Source: Sulfuricella sp. (GTDB taxonomy: Bacteria; Pseudomonadota; Gammaproteobacteria; Burkholderiales; Sulfuricellaceae). Taken from it: DNA of 21,541 nt. Shown piece after piece: positions 13,946 through 21,415 of this stretch. The stretch lies in the NCBI GenBank assembly GCA_019911785.1, contig JAIOJM010000366.1, positions 1 through 21,541 on the forward strand, in the 5' to 3' direction. The first letter of the stretch is position 1, and each line of letters starts with the position of its first letter. Under the pieces are notes generated by a model. It was not told where the DNA came from, made no database searches, and saw nothing but the letters and a program-made list of their open reading frames with translations. The position numbers and the translations under genes were made by a program.

Positions 13946-16873
13946 TTAGACTTTTTCTACACGAAGCGGCGTTCCATTACTCTGGGTACCGCCCGATACG
14001 GGATCAATCAGGCAACGGTCCCCCAGAACGGGGTCGGCCATGTACAGCGGGTTGATGCTGAAACCCGCGCCGATGCGCTTGTCGCGGTATTGCGGCTTGC
14101 CGTCCGCTGCCCATTCCTTGCCCCCCCCGGCACCCCAGCGCCCGTATGAATTGCTCACCGAGAAGACGCCGGGCCGGATGCGGCTGGTGACGCGTACCTG
14201 CATCTTGTACCAGCCATCGCCCATGGAAACCTCCACGAACGGGTTGTGCTTGCTCGAAGGCGACTTGACCTTGACCCAGTCGCCGGTTATGACGCCGAGT
14301 TTCTGCGCGTCGGCCGGATTCATCTCCGCAAAGTTCTGCGGCTTGATCGAGGCCAGCCACAGGTTGTTCATGGTGCGCGTCTGGGTGTGCCAGGCATCTT
14401 TGTGGGTATGCAGCTGGAACGGGTACTCCTTCCACAGGGCAGGATCGAGCGGCTGCTCCTTGCAGTCGATAATGGTGCGGTACAGCGGCAGGCCATCGTA
14501 GAACTTGCCTGTCATGCTGTTCTTGTTCGCCGCCACGTTCGCCGCGTAGGCCAACAGTCCGCGCACCTGCCGGCCGCCCGGAAAGCGCGTGTAGTCGCCA
14601 TCGTACTGCTTGCCAGGGTTCTCGAACTTGCCGCCGAGCTTGACCAGGCGGCTGTCGGGATCCAGCCCCGGCTCGCCCTTGTAGTCGCCGTTCTTGTAGT
14701 ATTCGTTCCAGAACTGCCAGGAGTTGAACAGGTCCACGCCCGTACCGCCGCCGTCCTTGCCGAAGCCTGGCAGCCCGCAGCGGATGGCAAGCTGGATCAG
14801 GGTGTCGTCCGCCGTCTGCACGTCAGGATGGATGCCGCGGTAGTTCTTGGTCTTCGGGTCGATGGTGCCGACCACTGGCTGGCGCAGGCCAGCGACGCGC
14901 GTCTTCACCGGCGGATAGGTCTTGAAGCCGCCGATGCGCTCCAGATACTCGGTGTCCGGCAGGACGTAGTCGCACAGGGAGCTGGTCTCGCCCATGTTGG
15001 CGTCGATGCTGAAGGTGAGCGGCATGGCCTTCAGGTCGAGGAAGGCCTCGACGACCGGGGTGTTGAACGGTTGGGTATAGGCCGGATTGTTAAAATAGTT
15101 CAGGTAGGCCTTGATGCGGTACGGATAGCCCTGCTTGGCGGCACTGAAGAACTCGGATGCCACCGTGCGCACCGCCAGCGGATACCACGGCCGCGTGGAA
15201 ACCGCCTTCTTGCCCTGATACTTGCTCTTGTGACGATCAATCGTCACGCCCGTCGCCGAGCGCTTGACGGGGTTCTTCACGTCCCCGCCGAACGCCTTGT
15301 GTCCGGGAATGTAGCCGCCCTTGCGGTCGATGTTGTCCACCATCATGTTGAGGATGCACAGCGCCTGGCCGTTCCACCAGCCGTTCGACTGCTGGATCGG
15401 GCCGCGGAACATCTCGATCACCGGCCGCTTGGCGCTGGAAAATTCCTTGCCCAGATGCGCGATCGTGCCGGCGGGGATGTCGCACTCCCGCTCGCACTCT
15501 TCCAGCGTTTTCTCCTGCGCCCGCTCGCGCAGCAAGCGGAACACCGTCTTATAGGTCTCGCCCTTGATCTCGATCTCGGCATCCAGGTCGGCCGGCCCGT
15601 CCACCTCGTGGAACAGCGTGGGCTTGCCATTGACCAGCACCACGTAGTCGGATTGGCCCAGCCCTGCGTCCTTGCCCGAGAGATACAGCTTGGGCTCCTT
15701 GGTACGCACCAGGTAAGTCATGTCGGTCCAGTTGCGGCGGCCGGTTTTCTTCGCCGCCTGCTCGTTGGGCAAGACCAGGAAATCGGCCTTGTAGGCCTTG
15801 TTCTCGATCATCCAGCGGATCATCCCGATAAGGAAAAATGCGTCCGACGAAGGTTTGAGAGGTATCCACTCGCCCTTGCCTTGAAGCGCCTTTGCGGCAC
15901 CCGGAGAGAGCCAGGGATCGACCACGACGTGCTTGAACTCCTTGGCGTCCGGCCCCATGCGCTTGGCGAACTTCTGCAGGTAGCGCGCGCGGGTCTGGCC
16001 GGGGTAATCGGCGTGAGTGATGTTGGAACCCACGCTGATGAGGTAGGTGCAGTACTCGTAATCGGCATAAGCGCCGATCTCGTAGGGCGGCACGTTCAGC
16101 ACATGCTCGACGACGTTGTAGAATGTTCCGGCGCAACGGTCGCAGTGGTTGAGCATGTTCGGGGAGCCCGCCGCTTCCTTGACGAAGCGCGGCGTCAGCG
16201 GCGACTGCTCGTTGCGCCCGTGAGCCCAGACGAACTGATTGCGCTTCGGCCCCCAGCCTTCCGCCGGTGCCTCGTCCATGTAGTCCGAGTCCTCGGGGCC
16301 GATCGGCTTGTCGTTGTTGAGGATGGACTTGAGCCCCTCGACCATCCGTTTCTCCTCGCCCGGCACATCCTTGAACAGCATACCGCCTTCGCAAATCTCG
16401 GTCAGCGCCTGATCCCACGAGATGGTTTTCCACTTACCGGAACCGCGCGGGCCGACGCGCTTCAGAGGATGCTTGAGGCGATTGGGATTGTAGAGTGCAT
16501 AGACGCCCGCCTGGCCTTTCGCGCACAGCGTGCCGATGTCACGGCCGCCGAGCCCGCCGTCGAGATCGCTCGCCTCGACGATGTCGCCCTTGGCCACGTA
16601 ATCGTAGGTGTTCGGGTGATAAGGGTTGCCGTCGAGCTTGACCAGCTCGCCGTTCACGATGGTGGCCTGGATGCCGCAGCCGCTGTGGCACATCAGGCAG
16701 ACGCTGCGCACGAGCTTGGCGTCGTCACCGACCATGTCGGGCCTGGAGCCGGTCTTGCCCACTTGCGCGAGCCACTCCTGCGCGCTCACCGGCTGGATTT
16801 GCGAGAGCACGACAGTCGCCCCGGAAACCTTGAGAAATTCTCGCCGGGTAAGGTGATTATCAAACAGTTTCAT
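13946..16873 (-). CDS. Tat-exported molybdopterin oxidoreductase, catalytic subunit (TtrA/SrrA-like branch)
   Basis: The 975-residue protein has a twin-arginine leader (T9-R-R-E-F-L-K, then a hydrophobic stretch to VSAQ). A [4Fe-4S] motif follows: C59-x2-C62-x3-C66-x50-C117, with a long insertion before the fourth Cys. The block LVKLDGNPYHP, then LCAKGQAG and LKRVGPRGSGKWKTISWDQA resembles tetrathionate-reductase-type catalytic subunits. C247 in NHCDRCAG (or C244) is the likely Mo/W ligand. The C-terminal molybdopterin-binding domain starts near ITGDWVKVKSPSSKHNPFVEV. It is cofactor-bearing, periplasmic and presumably a reductase of an oxyanion or sulfur compound. No NrfD-type anchor gene follows. 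The start codon has an AGGAGGA site upstream. Arsenate reductase and arsenite oxidase (Arr/Arx) are less likely because their fourth Cys lies closer. Substrate unknown. Confidence 0.9.
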   Translation of the reverse strand: MKLFDNHLTRREFLKVSGATVVLSQIQPVSAQEWLAQVGKTGSRPDMVGDDAKLVRSVCLMCHSGCGIQATIVNGELVKLDGNPYHPNTYDYVAKGDIVEASDLDGGLGGRDIGTLCAKGQAGVYALYNPNRLKHPLKRVGPRGSGKWKTISWDQALTEICEGGMLFKDVPGEEKRMVEGLKSILNNDKPIGPEDSDYMDEAPAEGWGPKRNQFVWAHGRNEQSPLTPRFVKEAAGSPNMLNHCDRCAGTFYNVVEHVLNVPPYEIGAYADYEYCTYLISVGSNITHADYPGQTRARYLQKFAKRMGPDAKEFKHVVVDPWLSPGAAKALQGKGEWIPLKPSSDAFFLIGMIRWMIENKAYKADFLVLPNEQAAKKTGRRNWTDMTYLVRTKEPKLYLSGKDAGLGQSDYVVLVNGKPTLFHEVDGPADLDAEIEIKGETYKTVFRLLRERAQEKTLEECERECDIPAGTIAHLGKEFSSAKRPVIEMFRGPIQQSNGWWNGQALCILNMMVDNIDRKGGYIPGHKAFGGDVKNPVKRSATGVTIDRHKSKYQGKKAVSTRPWYPLAVRTVASEFFSAAKQGYPYRIKAYLNYFNNPAYTQPFNTPVVEAFLDLKAMPLTFSIDANMGETSSLCDYVLPDTEYLERIGGFKTYPPVKTRVAGLRQPVVGTIDPKTKNYRGIHPDVQTADDTLIQLAIRCGLPGFGKDGGGTGVDLFNSWQFWNEYYKNGDYKGEPGLDPDSRLVKLGGKFENPGKQYDGDYTRFPGGRQVRGLLAYAANVAANKNSMTGKFYDGLPLYRTIIDCKEQPLDPALWKEYPFQLHTHKDAWHTQTRTMNNLWLASIKPQNFAEMNPADAQKLGVITGDWVKVKSPSSKHNPFVEVSMGDGWYKMQVRVTSRIRPGVFSVSNSYGRWGAGGGKEWAADGKPQYRDKRIGAGFSINPLYMADPVLGDRCLIDPVSGGTQSNGTPLRVEKV

Positions 16874-16977
16874 GTGATGGTCCTCCTGAAAAGTTATCGC
16901 TGTTCATTCCGTCTTGCCCTCTTTTAAGAGATGAAGCGGTTGTATCATATTCATCCATTCGGTTTCGGTTATTGCAA

Positions 16978-16993
16978 TGCACAAACCGGGCCA
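16978..16993 (-). promoter_or_regulatory. Sigma-54 (-24/-12) promoter of the molybdoenzyme operon
   Basis: Read on the minus strand, TGGCCC-GGTTT-GTGCA matches the consensus TGGCAC-N5-TTGCA at nine of eleven positions, with the essential GG-N10-GC spacing exact. It lies about 105 bp before the catalytic-subunit start codon, giving a leader of roughly 95 bases. The divergent operon encodes a sigma-54 activator, which fits. Confidence 0.75.
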
Positions 16994-17080
16994 GATAGCT
17001 GATGATTTATCTAACACCATGAATTTTTGAAATAATCTTTTCATGCCAGATGTTGGTTTGGCGCAGCCCAGGCTGGAAAA

Positions 17081-17093
17081 CGAGTCATTGATA
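17081..17093. promoter_or_regulatory. Possible IHF site
   Basis: CGA-GTCA-TTGATA matches the reverse of the IHF consensus WATCAA-N4-TTR at eight of nine positions. It lies between the sigma-54 promoter and the nearest enhancer palindrome, where bending is normally needed. Short degenerate site, so low confidence. Confidence 0.3.
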
Positions 17094-17112
17094 GGTCAAG
17101 AATCCGTATTTG

Positions 17113-17128
17113 GTTACTGCGGGGTAAC
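17113..17128. promoter_or_regulatory. Enhancer palindrome 1 (GTTAC-N6-GTAAC)
   Basis: Perfect dyad, GTTAC-TGCGGG-GTAAC, about 120-135 bp upstream of the sigma-54 promoter. It is one of three copies with identical half-sites. Probable binding site of the response regulator encoded at 19779-21122. Confidence 0.7.
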
Positions 17129-17153
17129 TGAATCAACAAAACAGTCTATTTCC

Positions 17154-17169
17154 GTTACCGCTGGGTAAC
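17154..17169. promoter_or_regulatory. Enhancer palindrome 2 (GTTAC-N6-GTAAC)
   Basis: GTTAC-CGCTGG-GTAAC. Its centre is 41 bp from that of copy 1, about four helical turns, so both copies face the same side of the DNA, as expected for cooperative activator dimers. Confidence 0.7.
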
Positions 17170-17300
17170 TGGTCGATGGATGCGGTGATTCTCGATAAAC
17201 CGGGCTATCTGCCGTTCCAGAAATCAGGCGAAGCGCCAATCAGCCAGCTCCATGAACGCACCTCGCCAACCATCGCCGCCAACCTCAACGCCGATTAGCC

Positions 17301-17316
17301 GTTACCGTCCCGTAAC
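17301..17316. promoter_or_regulatory. Enhancer palindrome 3 (GTTAC-N6-GTAAC)
   Basis: GTTAC-CGTCCC-GTAAC. Its centre is 147 bp from that of copy 2 (14.0 turns at 10.5 bp). It is nearer to the signalling operon and could serve autoregulation of that operon or act with the other two copies. Confidence 0.65.
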
Positions 17317-17379
17317 CGGATCGACAGATCACATTTTTTGTTATCGTTTTGTGACGAAATCGGGTATAAATTTGGGGTT

Positions 17380-17395
17380 AGGACATCGCTTTGCC
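17380..17395 (+). promoter_or_regulatory. Weak sigma-54-like promoter of the signalling operon
   Basis: AGGACA-TCGCT-TTGCC keeps GG-N10-GC and a good -12 half but has a poor -24 half. It lies about 85 bp before the binding-protein start and about 70 bp downstream of palindrome 3. Could permit autoactivation; may be chance. Confidence 0.25.
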
Positions 17396-17479
17396 GACGA
17401 CCCGTTCGATACCATGACGCTGTATACTGGGTCGACGAATACCCTTTTTTTGCGTTTCCGTTTCGCAAACAGGTGCCCC

Positions 17480-18334
17480 ATGAAGCATTTGATCTCAGTT
17501 GTTCTGTTGGCGCTGACAGTGATGCTCGCCGGATCTGCCGGCGCGGCGGACGAACCGGTTCGCCCGCTTCGCATCGCCCTGACGGCAACCGTCCCGCACG
17601 ATCAGTATCAACTGATCGAGGAATGGCGCCTCTACATGGAGCGCAAGCTCAAGCGGCGCGTCGAATTCGTCCGGCGCGACAGCTACATCGAGACGATGGA
17701 TATGCTGCGCCTGAAGAAACTCGACTTCGCCTGGATCTGCGACTACCCCTTCGTGTATTTCAGGAGCCAGGTCAAGCTGTTGGCGGTGCCCCTCTATCGG
17801 GGACGTCCGTACTACCACTCTTACCTGATCGTGCCCGCGTCGAATCAGAGCGCGACTTCAATCGCGCAGCTCAGGAATTCGGTGTTCGCCTACACGGATC
17901 CCTATTCCAACACCGGCTATCTCACGCCCCGTTACCAGCTCCACCAGATGGGAGAAAACCCGGCGCAGTTTTTCCGCCAGACCTTTTTTACCTGGTCGCA
18001 CCGCAAGGCAGTGGAAGCCGTGGCAACCGGCCTGGCGGATGGCGCTGCGGTGAGCGGCCATGTCTGGGACACGCTGGCCATCGTCAAGCCGGAGTTGACG
18101 GCGGCGACACGCATCGTATCCAAATCGCCGGAGTATGGTTTCCCGCCGTTTGTCGCACACCCGGCAGTGTCCAATGATGATTTCCGCAACATGCAAAAGC
18201 TGCTGCTGGACATGGCGTCCGATGCGGAAGGCAAGGCGTTGCTGCGGGGGCTGAACCTCGACGGATTTATAGCGGGCAGCCCGCGCCTCTATGACGAGGT
18301 CGCCCGGATGATGAAAACCGTCGGCGAGAAATGA
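17480..18334 (+). CDS. PhnD-like periplasmic binding protein, sensory (AioX/ArxX type)
   Basis: The 284-residue protein has a Sec signal (cleavage near GAA-DE, residue 23). It then has the phosphate/phosphonate-type binding fold: PLRIALTATVPHDQYQLIEEW, RRDSYIETMDMLRLKKLDFAW, and NSVFAYTDPYSNTGYLTPRY in the hinge and pocket region. C87 in WICDYPF is the only cysteine in the protein and falls where PhnD relatives contact ligand. The ATG at 17480 follows AGGTG by five bases and overlaps no upstream gene; its stop overlaps the kinase start (ATGA). No ABC permease or ATPase is nearby, so it is a sensor partner, not a transporter part, as with AioX, ArxX and the periplasmic part of TtrS. Ligand unknown. 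Confidence 0.88.
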   Translation: MKHLISVVLLALTVMLAGSAGAADEPVRPLRIALTATVPHDQYQLIEEWRLYMERKLKRRVEFVRRDSYIETMDMLRLKKLDFAWICDYPFVYFRSQVKLLAVPLYRGRPYYHSYLIVPASNQSATSIAQLRNSVFAYTDPYSNTGYLTPRYQLHQMGENPAQFFRQTFFTWSHRKAVEAVATGLADGAAVSGHVWDTLAIVKPELTAATRIVSKSPEYGFPPFVAHPAVSNDDFRNMQKLLLDMASDAEGKALLRGLNLDGFIAGSPRLYDEVARMMKTVGEK

Positions 18335-19782
18335 ACCCGCTGCTCAATCTCAGCTTCCGCTATAAACTCCCGCTGTGGGGAAGTGTCCTCATCGTCGTTG
18401 CCACGCTGGCGGTTTCCGCCTCGCTCATGAACCAGGCCTACGACGACCTCAAGAGCGATCTGCTGAACAGCTCCGCCAACCTGAGCCGGACACTGGCGAA
18501 GACCCTGTTCCCCACCATGATGCACGAAGAAGTGTGGCGCGCCTTCGAGATCATCCGGGCGCCACTGCACGACGGGCCGGATGGCAGCCTGGTCCAGCCG
18601 GAAATAATTTTCGCGCTGGACAACCGGCAACGGGTCTTTGTTTCCAGCCAGCCGAAATCCTTTCCGTTGTCGGCCGATATCCGGCGGTTCGGCGAGGAGT
18701 ATGCGCGGCTCGCGGATCGGATCATGGCCAGCCCGGAGCCGGACGCCGCAATTATCGAGTTCTCCGGCTCCCGCCGCATTTATGTCGCCGCACCCGTTGC
18801 CGAGGAGGGTGCGCGACTGGGAACACTGGTCATCGTGCACTCCAAAGACGTATTCCTGCCGCGCTTCAAGAACGTCGCTACGCGAGGCGCGGTGATTGGC
18901 CTTCTCGTGCTCGCCGTACTGCTGCCGATCAACTGGTATTGGGGACAGCGGACCGCCGTACCCCTGGTGCAGTTGGCGCGCAGCATCGGCAATGTGGCGC
19001 ACGGCGTGCCGCCGGAACTACCGCTGGAAACCTATGTCTATCGGGACGAGCTCGGCCAGTTGTTCGAGGCCTATGGCCTGATGGTCAAGGCGCTACAGGA
19101 AAAGGTGCTGCTGGAACAGGAAATGATCCGCTCGGAGCGACTGGCGGCTATCGGCCGGTTGTCGGCCGGCATCGCCCACGAGATCAACAATCCCCTTGGT
19201 GGCATGCTGGTCGCACTGAACAACTTCAAACGCCGGGGCGGGCATGACGAGCGCACACTGAAAACCATGGCCATGATCGAGCGCGGCCTGGCGCAGATCC
19301 GGGACACGGTGAGCGCCATGCTGGTCGAAGCAAAAGTGAAAAGCCGGGACTTCATGCAGCACGACGTCGAGGACGTGCAGATGCTGCTGTCGGGCGAGAC
19401 GCGCAAGCGCTCGGTGACCATCCGCATCGACAGCGATATCGCGGAGCCCGTCGCGCTGCCGGCAACCTTGCTGCGTCAGATTCTGATGAACCTGCTGCTC
19501 AATGCGGTGCAGGCCTCCGAGTCGTCCGGCATCGTTCGTTGCACAATGCGCCACGCCGACAACAAGCTGACCATCGAAACCGAAAACGCCGGCCGCGCCA
19601 TGCCGCCGGAGGTGATGAGCCATCTCTTCGAGCCCTTCGTCAGCAGCAACGACGCTGGGCACGGGCTTGGACTGTGGGTCACCTATCAAATTGTTTCGCA
19701 ACTGGGCGGGCAGATCACGGCCGAGAGCCAGGACGGCCTGACGCACTTTTTCGTTTCGCTTCCAACCGGAGAAGGATCATGA
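18331..19782 (+). CDS. Membrane sensor histidine kinase
   Basis: The 483-residue protein has TM1 (about 14-33), a periplasmic sensor loop of about 150 residues, TM2 (about 186-204) and a HAMP-like linker. The HisKA region carries the phospho-acceptor H283 (GIAHEINNPLGG) and is followed by a HATPase domain with an N box (N391 in MNLLLNAVQAS) and a G2 box GHGLGLWV (443-450). The G1 box, normally D-x-G-x-G, reads ENAGRAM and is degenerate. The start overlaps the binding-protein stop and the end overlaps the regulator start, both as ATGA, so the three proteins are translationally coupled. The binding protein presumably docks on the periplasmic loop when loaded. Confidence 0.93.
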   Translation: MNPLLNLSFRYKLPLWGSVLIVVATLAVSASLMNQAYDDLKSDLLNSSANLSRTLAKTLFPTMMHEEVWRAFEIIRAPLHDGPDGSLVQPEIIFALDNRQRVFVSSQPKSFPLSADIRRFGEEYARLADRIMASPEPDAAIIEFSGSRRIYVAAPVAEEGARLGTLVIVHSKDVFLPRFKNVATRGAVIGLLVLAVLLPINWYWGQRTAVPLVQLARSIGNVAHGVPPELPLETYVYRDELGQLFEAYGLMVKALQEKVLLEQEMIRSERLAAIGRLSAGIAHEINNPLGGMLVALNNFKRRGGHDERTLKTMAMIERGLAQIRDTVSAMLVEAKVKSRDFMQHDVEDVQMLLSGETRKRSVTIRIDSDIAEPVALPATLLRQILMNLLLNAVQASESSGIVRCTMRHADNKLTIETENAGRAMPPEVMSHLFEPFVSSNDAGHGLGLWVTYQIVSQLGGQITAESQDGLTHFFVSLPTGEGS

Positions 19783-21122
19783 GCACCGAGTCGCTGCGCG
19801 TCTGTCTGATTGAGGATGACGAATTGATGGGCGAGGCTTTGTGCGAGCGCTTCGAAATGGAGGGCTTCGAATTCGCCTGGTACAAGTCCGGAAAAGACGC
19901 CTTGCTTGCCCTGCAGCGCAAGCGCTTCAGCGTTGTCGTCAGCGACATCCGCCTTCCAGATCTGAGCGGGGAAGACGTATTTGTCCAGTTGCGCCAGTCG
20001 CAGGCCACGGCCCCGCAGTTTCTGTTCATGACCGGCTATGGCGCCATCGATCAGGCGGTGCGCTTGCTCAAATTGGGCGCGGCCGACTATGTCGCAAAGC
20101 CACTCGATGTCGACGTCTTGATGCAGCGAATACGAGAACTGGGCGGCCCGACGGAATCGATTGCATCGGAAGGCATGGCGCTCGGCGTCTCCAGCACCAT
20201 GCGACGCATCGAGCACATGCTCGGGCGGCTGGCGGCATCCGACGGCACGGTACTCATCACGGGTGAATCGGGCGTCGGCAAGGAACATGTTGCGCGAAGG
20301 CTGCACGAGCTAAGCGAGGGTGGCAAGGCCGCGCCGTTCGTGGCGGTCAATTGCGCGGCCATTCCCGAGGCGCTGCTGGAGGCGGAGATGTTCGGTTTCG
20401 AGAAGGGGGCTTTCACCGGAGCGGCCAAAGAGCGTCGCGGCTACTTCGAACAAGCCGACGGCGGTACGCTTTTCCTGGATGAAGTGGGCGACATGCCGCT
20501 CGCCATGCAGGCCAAGCTCTTGCGCGCGATCCAGGATCACACCGTGACCCGCCTCGGCGGCGAAACGCCCGTACGCGTCGACGTCCGCCTCATTTGCGCC
20601 ACCCACGAGGATCTGCGCCAGATGGTGGAGGCCGGCCGCTTCAGGGAAGACCTCTATTACCGGATCAACGTCATCCACCTGCGGGTTCCACCCCTGCGCG
20701 AGCGGCGCGAGGACATCCTCTGGCTGGCTCGACGCTTCGCGGAAGAACGCTCCACAAAGAAGGGCGGGGTGTCGTTCTCGTTCAGCCTTGCCGCGGAACG
20801 GGCGCTGCTGTCCCACCCCTGGCCGGGCAACATCCGCGAATTAAGACATTGCATCGAGCGCGCATGTATCCTGGCCGACCGTTCCCAGCTTGGCCCTGAA
20901 CTGCTGTTCGGCGACTCGCCTCGCCACGATCCCGGCGCTCCCGTTACCGGCGATACGCTGATCGCTTACCTCGACATCTGCGGGAAGCACTATATCGAGC
21001 AGGCGCTGGCCGCTCACGTCTGGAAGGTCGGGGAGACGGCCGAGTCCTTGGGCATCAGCCGCAAGAACCTCTGGGAGAAGATGCGCAAGTATGGCATCGC
21101 CGAGCCGGCCAAACCGACCTGA
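19779..21122 (+). CDS. Sigma-54-dependent response regulator (NtrC family)
   Basis: The 447-residue protein has a receiver domain (1-120) with acidic E12/D13, phosphorylatable D56, T85 and K107. Its AAA+ domain has Walker A GESGVGKE (162-169), GAFTGA (210-215, essential for contacting sigma-54) and Walker B LFLDEVGD (231-238), and retains FREDLYYRINV and the arginine-rich RVPPLRERREDI sensor. A Fis-type helix-turn-helix (about 418-440, ETAESLGISRKNLWEKM) completes it. All parts for sigma-54 activation are intact. The start overlaps the kinase stop; GAAGGA lies upstream. The sigma-54 promoter and GTTAC-N6-GTAAC sites in the divergent region are its probable targets. Confidence 0.95.
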   Translation: MSTESLRVCLIEDDELMGEALCERFEMEGFEFAWYKSGKDALLALQRKRFSVVVSDIRLPDLSGEDVFVQLRQSQATAPQFLFMTGYGAIDQAVRLLKLGAADYVAKPLDVDVLMQRIRELGGPTESIASEGMALGVSSTMRRIEHMLGRLAASDGTVLITGESGVGKEHVARRLHELSEGGKAAPFVAVNCAAIPEALLEAEMFGFEKGAFTGAAKERRGYFEQADGGTLFLDEVGDMPLAMQAKLLRAIQDHTVTRLGGETPVRVDVRLICATHEDLRQMVEAGRFREDLYYRINVIHLRVPPLRERREDILWLARRFAEERSTKKGGVSFSFSLAAERALLSHPWPGNIRELRHCIERACILADRSQLGPELLFGDSPRHDPGAPVTGDTLIAYLDICGKHYIEQALAAHVWKVGETAESLGISRKNLWEKMRKYGIAEPAKPT

Positions 21123-21212
21123 CTTCGGCACTCTCTGGGCCGCTATTGTGACCCGCCGTATTGGCCCACCATCTGTGTCAGTCAGGGCATGATGCTGGGT
21201 GTTTTCGTTTGG

Positions 21213-21413
21213 CTTATGCGCCTCTCTCGCATCTTGCAAATGGTGGGAAGTATTGGCGACCGACATGCCGTTCGCCTGCGCCAATGCGTCCACGCTGCGC
21301 TCGCCTTGGGCCAGCGCCTCGATCAGTTCCAGCCGGTTGGGGCTGGCCATGGCTTTGGCGACGCGGGCGAAATGCTCGAACAGTCTTTTCTTGGGGGAAA
21401 CCGGGGTCGCCAC
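21213..21413 (-). pseudogene. Truncated ArsR-family regulator (ArsR-rhodanese type)
   Basis: From a GTG at 21413, two bases after the moaC stop and with GGGGAA upstream, about 65 codons read as the N-terminus of an ArsR/SmtB regulator: RLFEHFARVAKAMASPNRLE, ALAQGERSVDALAQANGMSV, then NTSHHLQDAREA. This N-terminal pattern is typical of ArsR proteins fused to a rhodanese domain. Immediately after REA the expected wing (GLVxxRREG...) is missing; the frame stays open into sequence antisense to the response regulator but no longer resembles the family. The 3' part therefore appears lost, probably when the neighbouring genes arrived or by deletion. Confidence 0.65.
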
Positions 21414-21415
21414 GA

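Noticed and set aside
13946..16873. Assignment as arsenate reductase (ArrA) or arsenite oxidase (ArxA)
   Set aside because: The AioXSR/ArxXSR-like regulators tempted this, but the Fe-S cysteine spacing, GNPYHP block and lack of an ArxC/ArrC anchor argue against it.
14246..16927. 893-codon open frame on the plus strand
   Set aside because: It is exactly antisense to the molybdoenzyme gene, rich in His, Arg and Leu as mirror frames of high-GC genes are, and has no recognisable domain.
17088..17099. TTGA-TAGG-TCAA as an FNR box
   Set aside because: The half-sites are four bases apart where FNR needs TTGAT-N4-ATCAA (six between TTGA and TCAA); the segment fits an IHF-like site better.
21135..21167. 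TGGGCC...GGCCCA as a terminator for the signalling operon
   Set aside because: Six-bp arms with a 21-base loop and no U-run; unlikely to terminate.
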